64,000 bases of DNA from Gambelia wislizenii (taxonomy: Eukaryota; Chordata; Lepidosauria; Squamata; Crotaphytidae), in NCBI GenBank assembly GCA_030847615.1, contig JAUMIR010000003.1:76518001-76582000 (forward strand), in the 5' to 3' direction. Under the pieces are notes generated by a model. It was not told the DNA's origin and ran no database searches. It was given only the letters and a program-made list of their open reading frames with translations. Below, piece after piece: positions 54,480-64,000 of this stretch (position 1 is the first letter of the stretch; every line of letters begins with the position of its first letter). Position numbers and translations under genes: made by a program.

Positions 54480-54720
54480 ATCTCTCCCAGCTCTCAAGTA
54501 AGATTTAACTTTCTCATTTAGTTAATTACCGAGTGAGGATCATCATTTTCCCGGATCGGAGCAGCACAGAGCCTTTATCGTGTTAACTTGTGAACTTGAT
54601 CGATGGCTGCTGCTAAAACTTAATAACTTCACCCCCTGGCAAATTGTAAGATAAATATAATAGGAAAAACTCTGACAGTAAAAACCTGCCAGAAATGAGT
54701 GCTGTGTTTATGTTTCTTTG
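54480..54720. other. Candidate conserved non-coding element
   Basis: Repeat-free, high-complexity block with ttagttaattaccgagtga (homeodomain-type TTAATTA), cggatcggagcagcacagag and cttgatcgatggctgctgc. Its even base use contrasts with the TE debris around it. Conservation is inferred from appearance only. Confidence 0.3.
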
Positions 54721-56619
54721 CAGGCAGGAAAAAAAAAAAACCCGTACACCAACAAAACAGAAACAAAAAAATCCCCCAACCAACAGCTTATTCTTTGGTA
54801 TGTGTTACTTATATTTAAAAGACTCCAGGCAGTTTCTGTGTACTGTTCAAACTTTGCTGAGAAGATAAAAAGTGTTGGGGACATTATCAAAGCAAAGATA
54901 GAGGAAGGAAGAGAACAAGGTCAGGAAGAGAAAAATGGAGCGGTGAGTCAATACTGAAAGGGAACTTGTAGTCAAATCTTCCTTAGCATCACTTTGCAGT
55001 ATGGCAATCAGCAACCAACAGAACCAAGCAGACTAACTGGCCTTCTGGACATCAAATGCTGTGCAACCTATGGGGGTTATCTGAACAGCATAAGAAGAAA
55101 CTGGAACTCATTGATTCAAGATGTAGCCATACACTACATTTTGGCCTTATAGTGTGGGTAAATCATGCCAACAGAAGATGCCAAAAGCCAGAGCCTTCCA
55201 TATAAACTTACAATATGGTCAGTTAGTCAGTCAGTCACAGCTCGCCCTGTTGGAAAGATCTCTTTGGAGTACAACATTAGACAATCTAACACTGGATTAG
55301 AATCTACAGTATGACTGACTACAGGCAGCAAATTGCCAGTGGGGAAAGGTCTGGCACAAGTGCCTACAGGTGCCTACTATGCTGAAATGGACTAGAGTGA
55401 AGTGTTTTATTTTCTCTGGAAGAACAGATGGAGAAAGTAAACACAGACCACTATGCCACATACTACTAGTAAAAACATACCACATAGACGTACTACTATG
55501 GTGGATGCTAAACCTGGTGGCCCCAACATCTGGAGGTAAAAAGTGAGTGTTTCTTCTTTTGAGTTGTGTTTCACCTTATAGCCTGGGCTGCCCCACAAAA
55601 TTCAGTGGGAACTTCTGAGAAACAAGCCAGCCCCTATTGGCAAGCTCCCTGGTTAACTGGCGTATTATTACCTGCAGGGTGAACAGATTTAAGTCTAGGT
55701 AATTCAAACCTTTGACTTAGTATCAACTAACAAAAAAGGGAACACATTTCAATTAAGTTTCCAGTTTTCTAGTTCACACTTTCCCACAACAAGGACACAT
55801 ACTAATGTTTTTTTCCAAGAAATAAAATATATCTCTTTCCAATTAAATGACTTCCAGTGTCACTGAACTTCATAACAATCTGTTTTAGAATGTGAATTTG
55901 ACACACTTCTAAAGCAGACTGGCATTCCCCCAATAGGGCCACTGCCCCACTTCCACCCACACAGGAGTTCTCAATGGCTTGGATGATAACCAGATCCAGA
56001 AAACAACACTCACCCCTTCACTTACTTCTCTGCAGCAAAGAATAAGGTAAGTCTTTCTCATTCCCCCTCCATCTCCCCCTAACATTTGAAAAACTGCTGC
56101 AGCAGCATTGCTAGGGCAGTGCTTTAGGAGTGTTTCAAGTGCTGGGGACAATGGAGAAGGAACTATCTTCCTCTCAGGTAGTAGCAACTATCATCATTCA
56201 AGTACATGAGTTGGGAGAAGAATTAAAACACCATCATGTTCTTTCTGGTTTCATCAGGAGAATGATGGAATCCAGCTCAAACTCAGATATGGAATATATC
56301 AAGCTTAAAATATAAAGAATGGTGGGTGGTGGGGTGGTGGTGGGGAAGCTTGGGTTGCCAAACCCATTTCTGAATCCAACCACAGGACTGGGGGCTCTTT
56401 TTATGACAACTTTAAACTATTCAGAATCATAATAAAAAACATCTGGTCTCACAGCCCATATGCTTTTCCAACTGTAAAATTTTTATCTGTTTAAAGCAGG
56501 TAAAGACTTTCCAATGGGCTCTAGTCCATGTTAGGCTGGAACATTGCAAGTTTTCTACCATCAGTGCTCTGCTCTCCATCCCACTGGTTTCATCACTGCC
56601 AGCTCCCTAGTACACTAGT
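54721..56619. other. BTRC 5' intron, nothing recognised
   Basis: No LINE, SINE or inverted-terminal element could be named. Short frames carry no domain. Confidence 0.45.
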
Positions 56620-58500
56620 GGGCTTGCTTGGCTCCATTCTGTGGGAGGGGACGCTCAGGACTGTGTTCACTGCCTTGGCCATTTCTCCATTCCAGAGATA
56701 AGCCAGGGGTTCAAGTCTACGCCATGGTACGAATGGCAGTAAAGAAATCATACTTCTCTGTCACTACTGCATCTGGACAGTACTGTCCAGTGGAACTGTC
56801 CCAAGTGGTTAATGGTTTTCTATGCCCTGACCCACTATAAGAAAATGATGCCCACTTGATAGGCTGCTGTGAAGAATTTGCACAACACTTTGCAGACAAA
56901 ATTGCTCAGATCCACTTCAATTTGGAAGTTGTAGTCTCCCAGCTCCAGGGGTTCCAGATCTATTTCAATCTGGCTTCAGGCCTGGTTATGAGATGGAGAC
57001 AGCTTTGGTTGTCTTAGTGGATGACCTACACCAAAAACTGGGCAGGGGGGTATGTTCCTGTTATTTCTTCTGGACTTTTGAGTTGTATCAAGACCTTTTG
57101 ATACCACTGGCCATTCTATCCTTCTAAGCCACCTTTCTGGAGTCTGACTAGAGGGCACTATTTTGCAGTAGTTTTGGTCCTTGTTGAAGTGAACTCAGAA
57201 GCTGGTGCTTGGCGATTCCTGTCTGACACTGACCATTGGCTTGCAGAATTGCTCAAGAGTTCAGTTTTGTCCCCCATGGTGTTCATCATATACATGAAAC
57301 AGCTGGAAGAGGTTATCTGGAGTTTTAGGTTTCAGCCTCAGCATCACTAGTACGCTGATGACATCCTAATTTTTCTCTTCTAATTTCAAGGTGGGTGTTC
57401 GGGTATTATACCAATGTCTGCTACCAATAATGGACTAGATGAGGGTGAGCAAAGTGAAGCTTAATCCAGACAAGAGAGAGGGGCTCCTGCCAGTCAAAAA
57501 GTAGGTAATACAATAGGGATTCTGCCTGTGTTGTATTGGGTTTCACTCCTGCTGAAATCTCAGGTTCATAGGTTGGTTATACTTTTGGATTCAGCCTTGA
57601 ACCTGGATACCCATGTTTTGGTGGTGGCCAGAAGTGTATTTGCACAGTTAAAACTTGTGCATCAGTTGTACCCATTGCTGGAGATGTCTGATCTGGTTAT
57701 AGTGATGCATGTGTTTAATACATCCCATTTGGATTACTCTAATACACTCCACATGGAGCTGCCTTTGGAAACTGTTCAAAATGCTATTAGGTCTAAAATG
57801 CTACAGCCAGAGTGCTGACTGGGAATGGTTCAGGAAACATATAACTCTCTTGTTGAAGAGCTTCACTGGCTACTGGTTTGGGTTTTTTTTGGCATGATTC
57901 AAAGTGCTGATTATAATGCTTATATATGACATAGGTCCTGACTATCTGAACGACTGTATCTCTCTATACAAGCCTGCCCAGAGGAGGACTTTCTCACTGT
58001 GGTTTGCCTGGTGACGAGACGTGAGAGGACCTTCTTGGTGGCTGCTCCCAGGCTGTGAAATTCCCTTCCAAAAGACGCTAGTCTGGCCCCCTCTCTGCTC
58101 TTCTTTTGCCAGCAGGTGAAAACCATTTTATTTCAACAGGTATTAAACTGGGTGGGAAGATGGGTTTTTTAAAATGGTGTGTGTGTGTTTCATTTTTAAA
58201 AAATCTTTCTTGTTGCCTTTTAAATCAGTGGTTCTCAAACGCTGGTTCTGCAGGTGCTCAGCTCCCAAATGCCATACCCAGCTTGGTCAATGATCAGGAA
58301 TTCTGGGAGGTGAAGTCCAAAACACATGGAGAACCAGTGTTTGAGAAGCACTGTTTAATGATTCTATACCATTTTAAATTGTATTTTAACATGATGATTA
58401 ATTTTTTTAAAAAATCCTTTCTATCATCCGGCTTTTAATTGTATCTTCTTTTTAACTTTAAGCTGCCTTGGGGACTCTGTTGGGAGAAAGGTGAGATAGA
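56620..58500 (+). mobile_element. L2 LINE relic, RT domain to 3' end
   Basis: Old plus-strand L2. Motifs in order: a decayed FQ-GFR-G-ETA block near 56960-57000 (GDSFGCLSG-type), LKSSVLSPMVFIIYMKQLEE (57251), then YADDILIF (57353), LVILLDSALNLDTHVLVVAR, LDYSNTLHMELPLETVQNAI, and a 3' UTR ending gctgccttggggactctgtt, gggagaaaggtgagatagaa. Many stops. It is interrupted by the MITE at 58226-58353. Confidence 0.8.
58226..58353. mobile_element. Short hAT-type MITE nested in L2 3' UTR
   Basis: Ends cagtggttctcaaac and (inverse) cagtgcttctcaaac, interior tctgggaggtgaagtcc. Flanks ttttaaat and tttaatga are only partly alike, so a target duplication is not certain. Confidence 0.75.
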
Positions 58501-59736
58501 AATAAATTCAATCTTTCTTTTTTGAAACTCAAATTCCTTCACACCCTACTGTCTTGAACTTTTACTTCTTGCTGTGGTACTGTGGTAACAGAATCTTGGT
58601 AACAGATTTTCAAAAGCAAGACAAAGAGAGAAAGTAAAGATTTAAAGGACTTCTATATGGAAGGATTATACCTGTCCCTCCCTTCCTGACTGACCTCTGT
58701 CTCTCTTAATTGTTGTAAGCTGGAATGATTATGCACTGCAGTATGACCTCTATTTTGTACTAGAGGTCAATAACATCTTCTTTTGTTTGCAGACTTTTTT
58801 CAGGAACCTTCATAAATTATAAGGGCCCATGAGATGTTGCCTTAACACTTTTATTTGTTAAGCTCCAGAGTTGTTAAGAGTGATTTTAAAGAAGGTACTC
58901 ATTGTGATGTTATGGGTTTATATTTGAAAATGTTGTTTGATTTATCAATCGTATGTCAGAAGATGAGATACGGTAAGTTGGGAGGCTGTTGACAACTTTA
59001 TGGCTGTTGGGAGGGGGGAGAGAATGGAGAGTTGAAGTGAATGCTGATTGGGGGAATGTTTGAGCAGATATGCATGGCAGTTGATGAATGACAGAATTTG
59101 AGTGGTGAGAAGAGTGCAACTGGAAATGTGTTTGAGAGGAGAAAATCTGGTGTTTCAAATGTTATATTTAAATTAACTGCTGCTTTATGTTTAACCTCTG
59201 TAAACACAAACACATACACACACACAGTCTTTTGGCCTCCAGAATCACTATCAATCTGAAGCTGGGTTCCAGACAAGGTGTCTGTGGTGGCAGCATTGAA
59301 GGTGGAAGGGTGGTGTACTGTTGGGGATAAAAGTAGTATAAATCCTCATAGGAACCTTGAGGGCATTTAGACTATCCCCACAAATGGAGTCACACAAGGG
59401 GAACAGGAAGAAGTCCTTATGGGGGTGGGGATCAGGGAAAGCCCTCACACTAAGTGTTTGCAGAGAACATTGTGAAGTCTTCCTATTTGGTGGGTTAAGT
59501 ATAAAGACCCACACATTTGAGCATAGTAGTGGAATTGCCTGAGAGGAATTCTTACAGTTGGGGGCAATGGTGTGATTGATTGCCTGGGTGGAAAGCCCCA
59601 TACTTGTCTCACATGGTGGGATAAAAAAGAGTGGAACACTCATATAAAGAATGGAAAAAACACACTCATCCCTTGCCTTTCTGTTATATCCAAGTAGCCC
59701 TGAAATGTTTTATTTCTGACTTGGGGATGCTAACTA
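58501..59736. other. BTRC 5' intron, nothing recognised
   Basis: Several short overlapping frames on both strands, none with a known domain. A short (CA)n lies at about 59205-59226. Confidence 0.45.
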
Positions 59737-59870
59737 TTTTTATTTATTTATTTATACTCTGCTCTTCAGCCACAAGGCTATCAGAGCGGCTTACAAATTG
59801 TTTTAAGCAATACCCATTTACACATTTACACTGCATTAAGCAGTTTCCAATGTGCTGCAAGCAGAGATTG
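59737..59870 (-). mobile_element. tRNA-SINE 3' end, antisense
   Basis: Tttatttatttatactctgc, tcttcagccacaaggctatc, agagcggcttacaaattgtt and aagcaatacccatttacac are the reverse of 46205-46350. Confidence 0.8.
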
Positions 59871-60049
59871 AGAGTCCTTAGTTCAGGATTCTGAACCCAC
59901 TGCTTGGTGTAAAAAGAAGTACTCCTAGTAGCAGCACTCCCATAGCTGTAAACCTTAGATGGGCAATTGTGGACAGCTGGGGGGTGCATTAGCCCTCCAG
60001 GAGACATTGAAGGGTTGCACCCATTCACTGTACCCATTCCTGCAAAACA

Positions 60050-60385
60050 AACAAACAACAAAAACAAAAACAAACCCACACCTTTTTTTGCCCCCAAATA
60101 GCCTCAAGGCAACATCCTAACCATGTTTGGGGCCTTCCTGGACACCTAGAGCACATTTTGGTTCAGTCTGAGGCAAAATAATTATTTGGAAAAATTTAGC
60201 AAAAATTTGTTTTGACCCCAGGGGGTGGGTGGGGACAGTTCAAGAGGATTCCAAATGTAGTGGAAATACCCCCCACACACCACAGAAGTCATTCTGGAAT
60301 ATTTTGGAGCAAAAAAATTATATATTTTTTTTACCGAGAGGGCTGCATGTGACCCACAGGCTGCACTTTGCCCACCCGTGTTTAG
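60050..60385. mobile_element. Decayed hAT-type element
   Basis: The right end gggctgcatgtgacccacaggctgcactttgccca is the inverse of the aagtgtgatttgcaggccacatgtgg end seen at 26919. The left boundary is uncertain. No transposase was recognised. Confidence 0.4.
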
Positions 60386-61239
60386 GGAGAAAAAATTGTC
60401 TTCGTTTTCTGTTTTACTGAATGAATTTGTTAGTTGGGGGATTAAAAGCAAGAATACTAGTTCTTCAAGGCATTCAGTCCAATTATTTTTATTTCTAAGC
60501 TCAGTATGGAAGGTATCAATTTTTACATACTTCCCTCTATCAACCCGGCTTATAAAAGTTCATTCCAGGAAGTTAAGTGATGGAGGAGTTGCTCTACTAG
60601 TGCTGAACTACTCTTTCCACATTGTAAGCAAAAATCCAGTGCAAGTTAGATGAAAATCACCTGACACTGTCTACTATGAAAGGACACCAAAGATTTAATT
60701 ACCATTTTTTTCCAAATAAATACAGAAAGGCATAGTGAGATTAATCTTACTCTTCATACCAAAAAAGACCTAGTTTTTGTGTGCCCACTTGCAGTTTCTA
60801 ATTATGCAGCAAGACTATTTGTGAAAGATGCATCTTGATGACAGGACTGTAGATTTCTGTTGAAATGAGCAATAGTTTTGATTGCTTTAAATGCTATGGA
60901 TAGCTTACATGGGTAGAAGAGTTGGAGCAACTGGAAACTTTGGCCTCCATTTTTTAAAAAAGTAAATGTATAGCCTCTATTTCTCTCTCTCTCTGTGTAT
61001 ATGTTGGTGGTGGCATCCTTTGTATCATGCTCAGTATTCAGTCCTGCTGCTAACAATGCTAACTTTGGCAAAATTCTAATATACTGCAGCTAGATTGTTT
61101 CACATTCAATTTAAAACTACTTTGTTCTCATGCACCTTCCAAACATAAAACTGGACTTTCACTGAAGTAGAAAGAGGAGCATAAGGGACTACATTATGTC
61201 CAACATCTGAGATACGGTAATTGTCTGAGGGCTCGCACT
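60386..61239. other. BTRC 5' intron, nothing recognised
   Basis: AT-rich, no nameable repeat. A (CT)n run is at about 60981-60995. Confidence 0.45.
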
Positions 61240-62235
61240 GAGACTCTAAACTATCTAGTCCGTAAGCTGCTCTTCGCTGATGATGCTGTCCTTGTTGCCC
61301 ACACAGAAGCAGCTCTGCAGCGCCTAACATCCTGCTTCGCAACAGCTGCAGAGCTGTTTGGGATGGAAGTCAACCTGAAGAAAATAGAAGTTCTTTACCA
61401 GCCTGCACCACAGGATGAACACCACCATCCCCACATTGCCGTTGGCAAATCTGTGCTTAAGTCCGTTCAGCAGTTCACCTACCTGAGAAGTATCATCTCC
61501 TCAGATGCCAAGATTGACAAAGAGATCGATCACAGATTAGCAAAGGCAAATAGCGAGCACATTTGGAAGACTTTACAAAAGAGTCTGGAGTAATAAACAC
61601 CTGAGGCGAAGCACAAAAATCAGTGTGTATAGAGCCATTATACTGTCTATTCTCCTTTACAGGTCTGAAAACATGGGTCACCTATCACCAACACTTACGA
61701 CTCCTCAAATGCTTTCATCAGCGCTGTATACGCACAATCCTAAATATACACTGGAATATGTGACGAATGTTGCTGTCCTTGAGCAAGCAGGGATCACCAG
61801 CATTGAGGCCATGATATTGAGAACACAGCTGCACTGGGCAGGGTGCGTTTCTAGGATGGAGGACCATCGCCTCCCAAAAATAGTACTCTACAGTGAACTC
61901 GCCACGGGTCAGTGTAAGAGGGATGCTCCAAAAAAGCGATACAAGGACTCCCTGAAGCAACATCCCAGGCTTGGCCAAATTGATCACCAACAATGGTCTG
62001 CCCTCGCCACACAATGGGAGGCATGGAGATGCACTATCCACAATGCTGCAGCCTTATTTGAGAACTCACGGCGAACAAGTCTTGAAGAGAAACGACAATG
62101 CTGAAAGAATCACAACCTGGAAACATCACCCAAGGAGACCTTCTGCTGTGCTTTCTGCAACCAGACTTGTTTATCTCGGATTGGCCTTTTTAGTCATCAG
62201 CGCGCTTGCAGAAAGCGTGGGATGAGTCCTTCCTG
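61240..62235 (+). mobile_element. Non-LTR retrotransposon 3' part with C2H2-like tail
   Basis: The plus strand gives the RT active site LLFADDAVLVAHTEAAL (61268), KKIEVLYQPAP, VGKSVLKSVQQFTYLRSIIS and KIDKEIDHRLAKANS. After breaks come VAVLEQAGITSIEAMILRTQ, LHWAGCVSRMEDHRLPKIVL and KKRYKDSLKQHPRLGQIDHQ. After one in-frame TGA (62102-62104) the last stretch reads FCCAFCNQTCLSRIGLFSHQ and RACRKRG, a Cys2-His-Cys finger. The clade (RTE-, I- or Jockey-like) is not decided. The 3' end passes into (GA)n. Confidence 0.75.
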
Positions 62236-62257
62236 AATCTTCGTTTGCGAAGAAAAG

Positions 62258-62260
<3 letters not shown>

Positions 62261-62289
<29 letters not shown>
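62261..62289. repeat. (GA)n microsatellite at a LINE 3' end
   Basis: About 14 GA units directly after the LINE coding end. Confidence 0.9.
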
Positions 62290-62290
<1 letters not shown>

Positions 62291-62506
62291 CAGCTGCTTT
62301 TTAGAAAGGGTGAGCATCTTCATTCAGCACAATTTACAGTGCCGTCTTTAATCTTATAAATGTCTATTCAGAAGTAAGCCCACTGAGATTAATAAGGCCT
62401 ATTTCTGTATATGTGTGTGCATGTCTAAGCTAACACTTGAACAACATAAACCTTCAGAACATCATGCTTGAATCAAACACAGGACTTCTGTATACGAGCC
62501 AAAAAA

Positions 62507-62700
62507 GGACAGGTTGCTTACCTGTAACTGTAGTTCTTCGAGTGGTCATCTGTGAATTCACACAATTGGGTAATTTCTGCACCTGCGCACTTTGGAACCT
62601 TCTAGAAACCCTTACGTAAAATTTTGGTGGTAGCTTCACCCACCATCCCCTGACCTATATAAGGGCCTTCCTGCCCAAACGCCTCCATTCCATGAACGCT
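62507..62700. repeat. Inverted terminal repeat of the second DIRS copy
   Basis: Aligns with 14132-14335: ggacaggttgcttacctgta, ttcgagtggtc, gtgaattcacaca and tggaaccttctag are shared; the remainder is diverged. Confidence 0.85.
62656..62662 (+). promoter_or_regulatory. TATA box in DIRS terminal repeat
   Basis: TATATAA followed by GGGCC lies where the intact copy has TTAAAAGG. In this 3' repeat it points rightward, into the element and antisense to its genes; the unseen 5' repeat would carry the sense version. Confidence 0.55.
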
Positions 62701-62757
62701 GCATTAACAGAATCCATGGAAATCAGGCAGGGCACAAGAGGGGAGGATAGGCGGCTT

Positions 62758-62852
62758 TGTGTGAATTCACAGATGACCACTCAAAGAACTACAGTTACAG
62801 GTAAGCAACCTGTCCTTCTTCTTCATGGTCTCTGTGAATCCACACAATTGGG
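62758..62852. other. Internal complementary region of the second DIRS copy
   Basis: Gaattcacagatgaccactc...acagttacaggtaagcaacctgtcc is the inverse of its own left end (62507-62560), with one to two differences. It is joined to ttcttcttcatggtctctgt, the counterpart of the right-end half in the intact copy. Confidence 0.85.
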
Positions 62853-62929
62853 AGACTAGCAAGCTACCCCGAAGGAGCTGGGAAATGATGGGAAGGCATA
62901 GACGAGAATCTTTTGGGAATGCTCAAGGC

Positions 62930-63909
62930 ATGAATCCGTTTCAGGATGAAAGAGACCAAGTTTATCAAAGTCTGGGCAGATGTAGGCAGCCCTGAGGAAC
63001 AGAACCAGGCATGGTGGTGCAGGGCAACAGAGCTTGCCACTAATTGGAGTCAGTCAGGTGCTTTGAGGTCTGCAATTGATGGCCGGCCAAACTGTGCCAT
63101 TTATCTTTAAGAACTGACAGGACATGCCTGTCCTGGTCTTTCAGCTTTTGAAAATACAGCAAGGCTTTAACCCAAAGAAACCTTTGGTATGTGGCTGTGT
63201 AGTTGGCCATTTTGGTAAGAAGGCAGGCCGACATGTAGATTTTCCTGCCGAAAGCATCCAGCTTCTTCCTCTTTCTATCAGCCAGAGTCAAGTGGAGCCT
63301 GTTAGAGGTTCAAGACTGCACTGTGTCTACTATGATAGAGTTGGGCTTGGTATGGCTAGCAAGCCAGGGGGAAACATCCTCACCCACCCTGTATAGGTTA
63401 TCCAGTCTCTTGGAAGCTACAAGCATCTATGATGAGGTGGACTACGAGCTCTTTAGGACTTGCATTAGGTATGGTAACAAAAACAATGCAGGCAGCAAGG
63501 GTACTTGGTGATTTATGTCTCCAAAGATGGGGTCCTTCACAGAGGGAGCAGCATGAAACACCTGAATGCCCAAGACCCCAGCCAGGTGAGCCATTTGGTC
63601 TGCTAAGGCATGGACATCATCAGTTGGAGAGGATGGATCAGTGTCACCTAAGCGATGAGGAGGAGACATCTGCTCAACGAAAGAGGCAGAACCCACCGAA
63701 CCAGCCCTAGCATCCGATGTGGCACATGGCAATCTAGTGTGGGGCTGCTTATAACTAGTTGGTGACTGGGAATCCCTAGGGGGTAGCAAGGGAAGGTGAG
63801 TCTGGTCTGACAGATTCGGGACAGGTATGTCCTGGCCACCGTCGGCAGGTTGCACTGGGGTCAGAGGAACTGGAGGCAACAGTGGATCACCCTTTGGGGC
63901 CAGTTCCAA
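62930..63909 (-). pseudogene. DIRS gag remnant
   Basis: Minus-strand pieces align with the C-terminal half of the intact Gag: GDTDPSSPTDDVHALADQMA (compare SPTDDVRSFAEQVI), RKKLDAFGRKIYMSACLLTK and MANYTATYQRFLWVKAL (compare GRKLDIIGKKLYSAAGLSFR), LAGHQLQTSKHLTDSN, and a decayed ALHHHAWF block near 63030. Stops and frameshifts separate the pieces. The N-terminal zinc cluster lies beyond the window or is lost. Confidence 0.8.
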
Positions 63910-64000
63910 CAGCCTCTGGATGTCAGGAGAAAGACGCCTTGGGGAACGCAGGTCGTGCTAGTGTTGGTGGTGACAAAGGTTGGCCTCAAAGGAACAGTCA

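Larger units (their letters stand above)
62507..64000 (-). mobile_element. Second DIRS copy, pol-deleted, cut by window edge
   Basis: Its 3' terminal repeat begins ggacaggttgcttacctgta at 62507 and its internal complementary region is at 62758-62852. Immediately beyond, the minus strand resumes with gag C-terminal sequence (62930 onwards) instead of the recombinase and RT genes. An internal deletion has therefore removed about 4-5 kb of pol. It is clearly diverged from the 14131-20386 copy. The 5' end lies past 64000. Confidence 0.88.

Overview
The window reads as nuclear DNA of a vertebrate, most likely a squamate reptile (lizard or snake). It has one gene split into small, well-conserved exons with GT/AG borders. 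Its introns are filled with L2, CR1 and L1 LINEs, tRNA-derived SINEs, mariner, hAT and Tigger-like DNA transposons, and DIRS tyrosine-recombinase retrotransposons, a mix typical of squamates. The species cannot be fixed from the sequence alone. No bacterial operons, CRISPR arrays, rRNA or functional tRNA genes were seen.

The only host gene recognised is BTRC (beta-TrCP1), the F-box/WD40 substrate receptor of an SCF ubiquitin ligase, on the minus strand. Ten coding exons were placed to the base: 42891-42660, 37092-36906, 31252-31156, 29851-29714, 29182-29064, 26218-25969, 25101-24983, 13770-13660, 9964-9886 and 71-1 (cut by the window edge). Joined in order they stay in frame and cover the equivalent of residues 73-540 of the 569-residue human isoform: dimerisation region, F-box and nearly all seven WD40 repeats. 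BTRC rather than FBXW11 is indicated by paralog-specific residues ([24 protein letters not shown]). The N-terminal exons were not found between 42892 and 64000, and the last exon runs off the left edge.

The intron between exons 25101-24983 and 13770-13660 holds the most striking object, a nearly complete DIRS-family retrotransposon (about 14131-20386) in the same orientation as BTRC. It has open frames for a zinc-binding Gag-like protein, a reverse transcriptase/RNase H and a tyrosine recombinase with its R-H-R-Y catalytic residues. It also has near-identical inverted terminal repeats and an internal complementary region joining the complements of its two outer ends. A second copy at the right edge (62507-64000) keeps its terminal repeat, internal complementary region and part of gag but has lost pol. 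A third, older fragment with the same folded signature sits inside an L2 relic at about 48240-48470.

Other notable structures are a 1-kb GC-rich element made of several long hairpins (35191-36194), a CR1 copy with a 94-bp internal duplication, nested insertions (CR1 in mariner, MITE in CR1), an orphan 90-codon frame at 50550-50822, and two low-repeat blocks that look like possible conserved non-coding elements. BTRC lies close to LBX1 and FGF8 in other vertebrates, so regulatory elements in its introns would not be surprising. All repeat-family names rest on recognition by eye, not on a database search.
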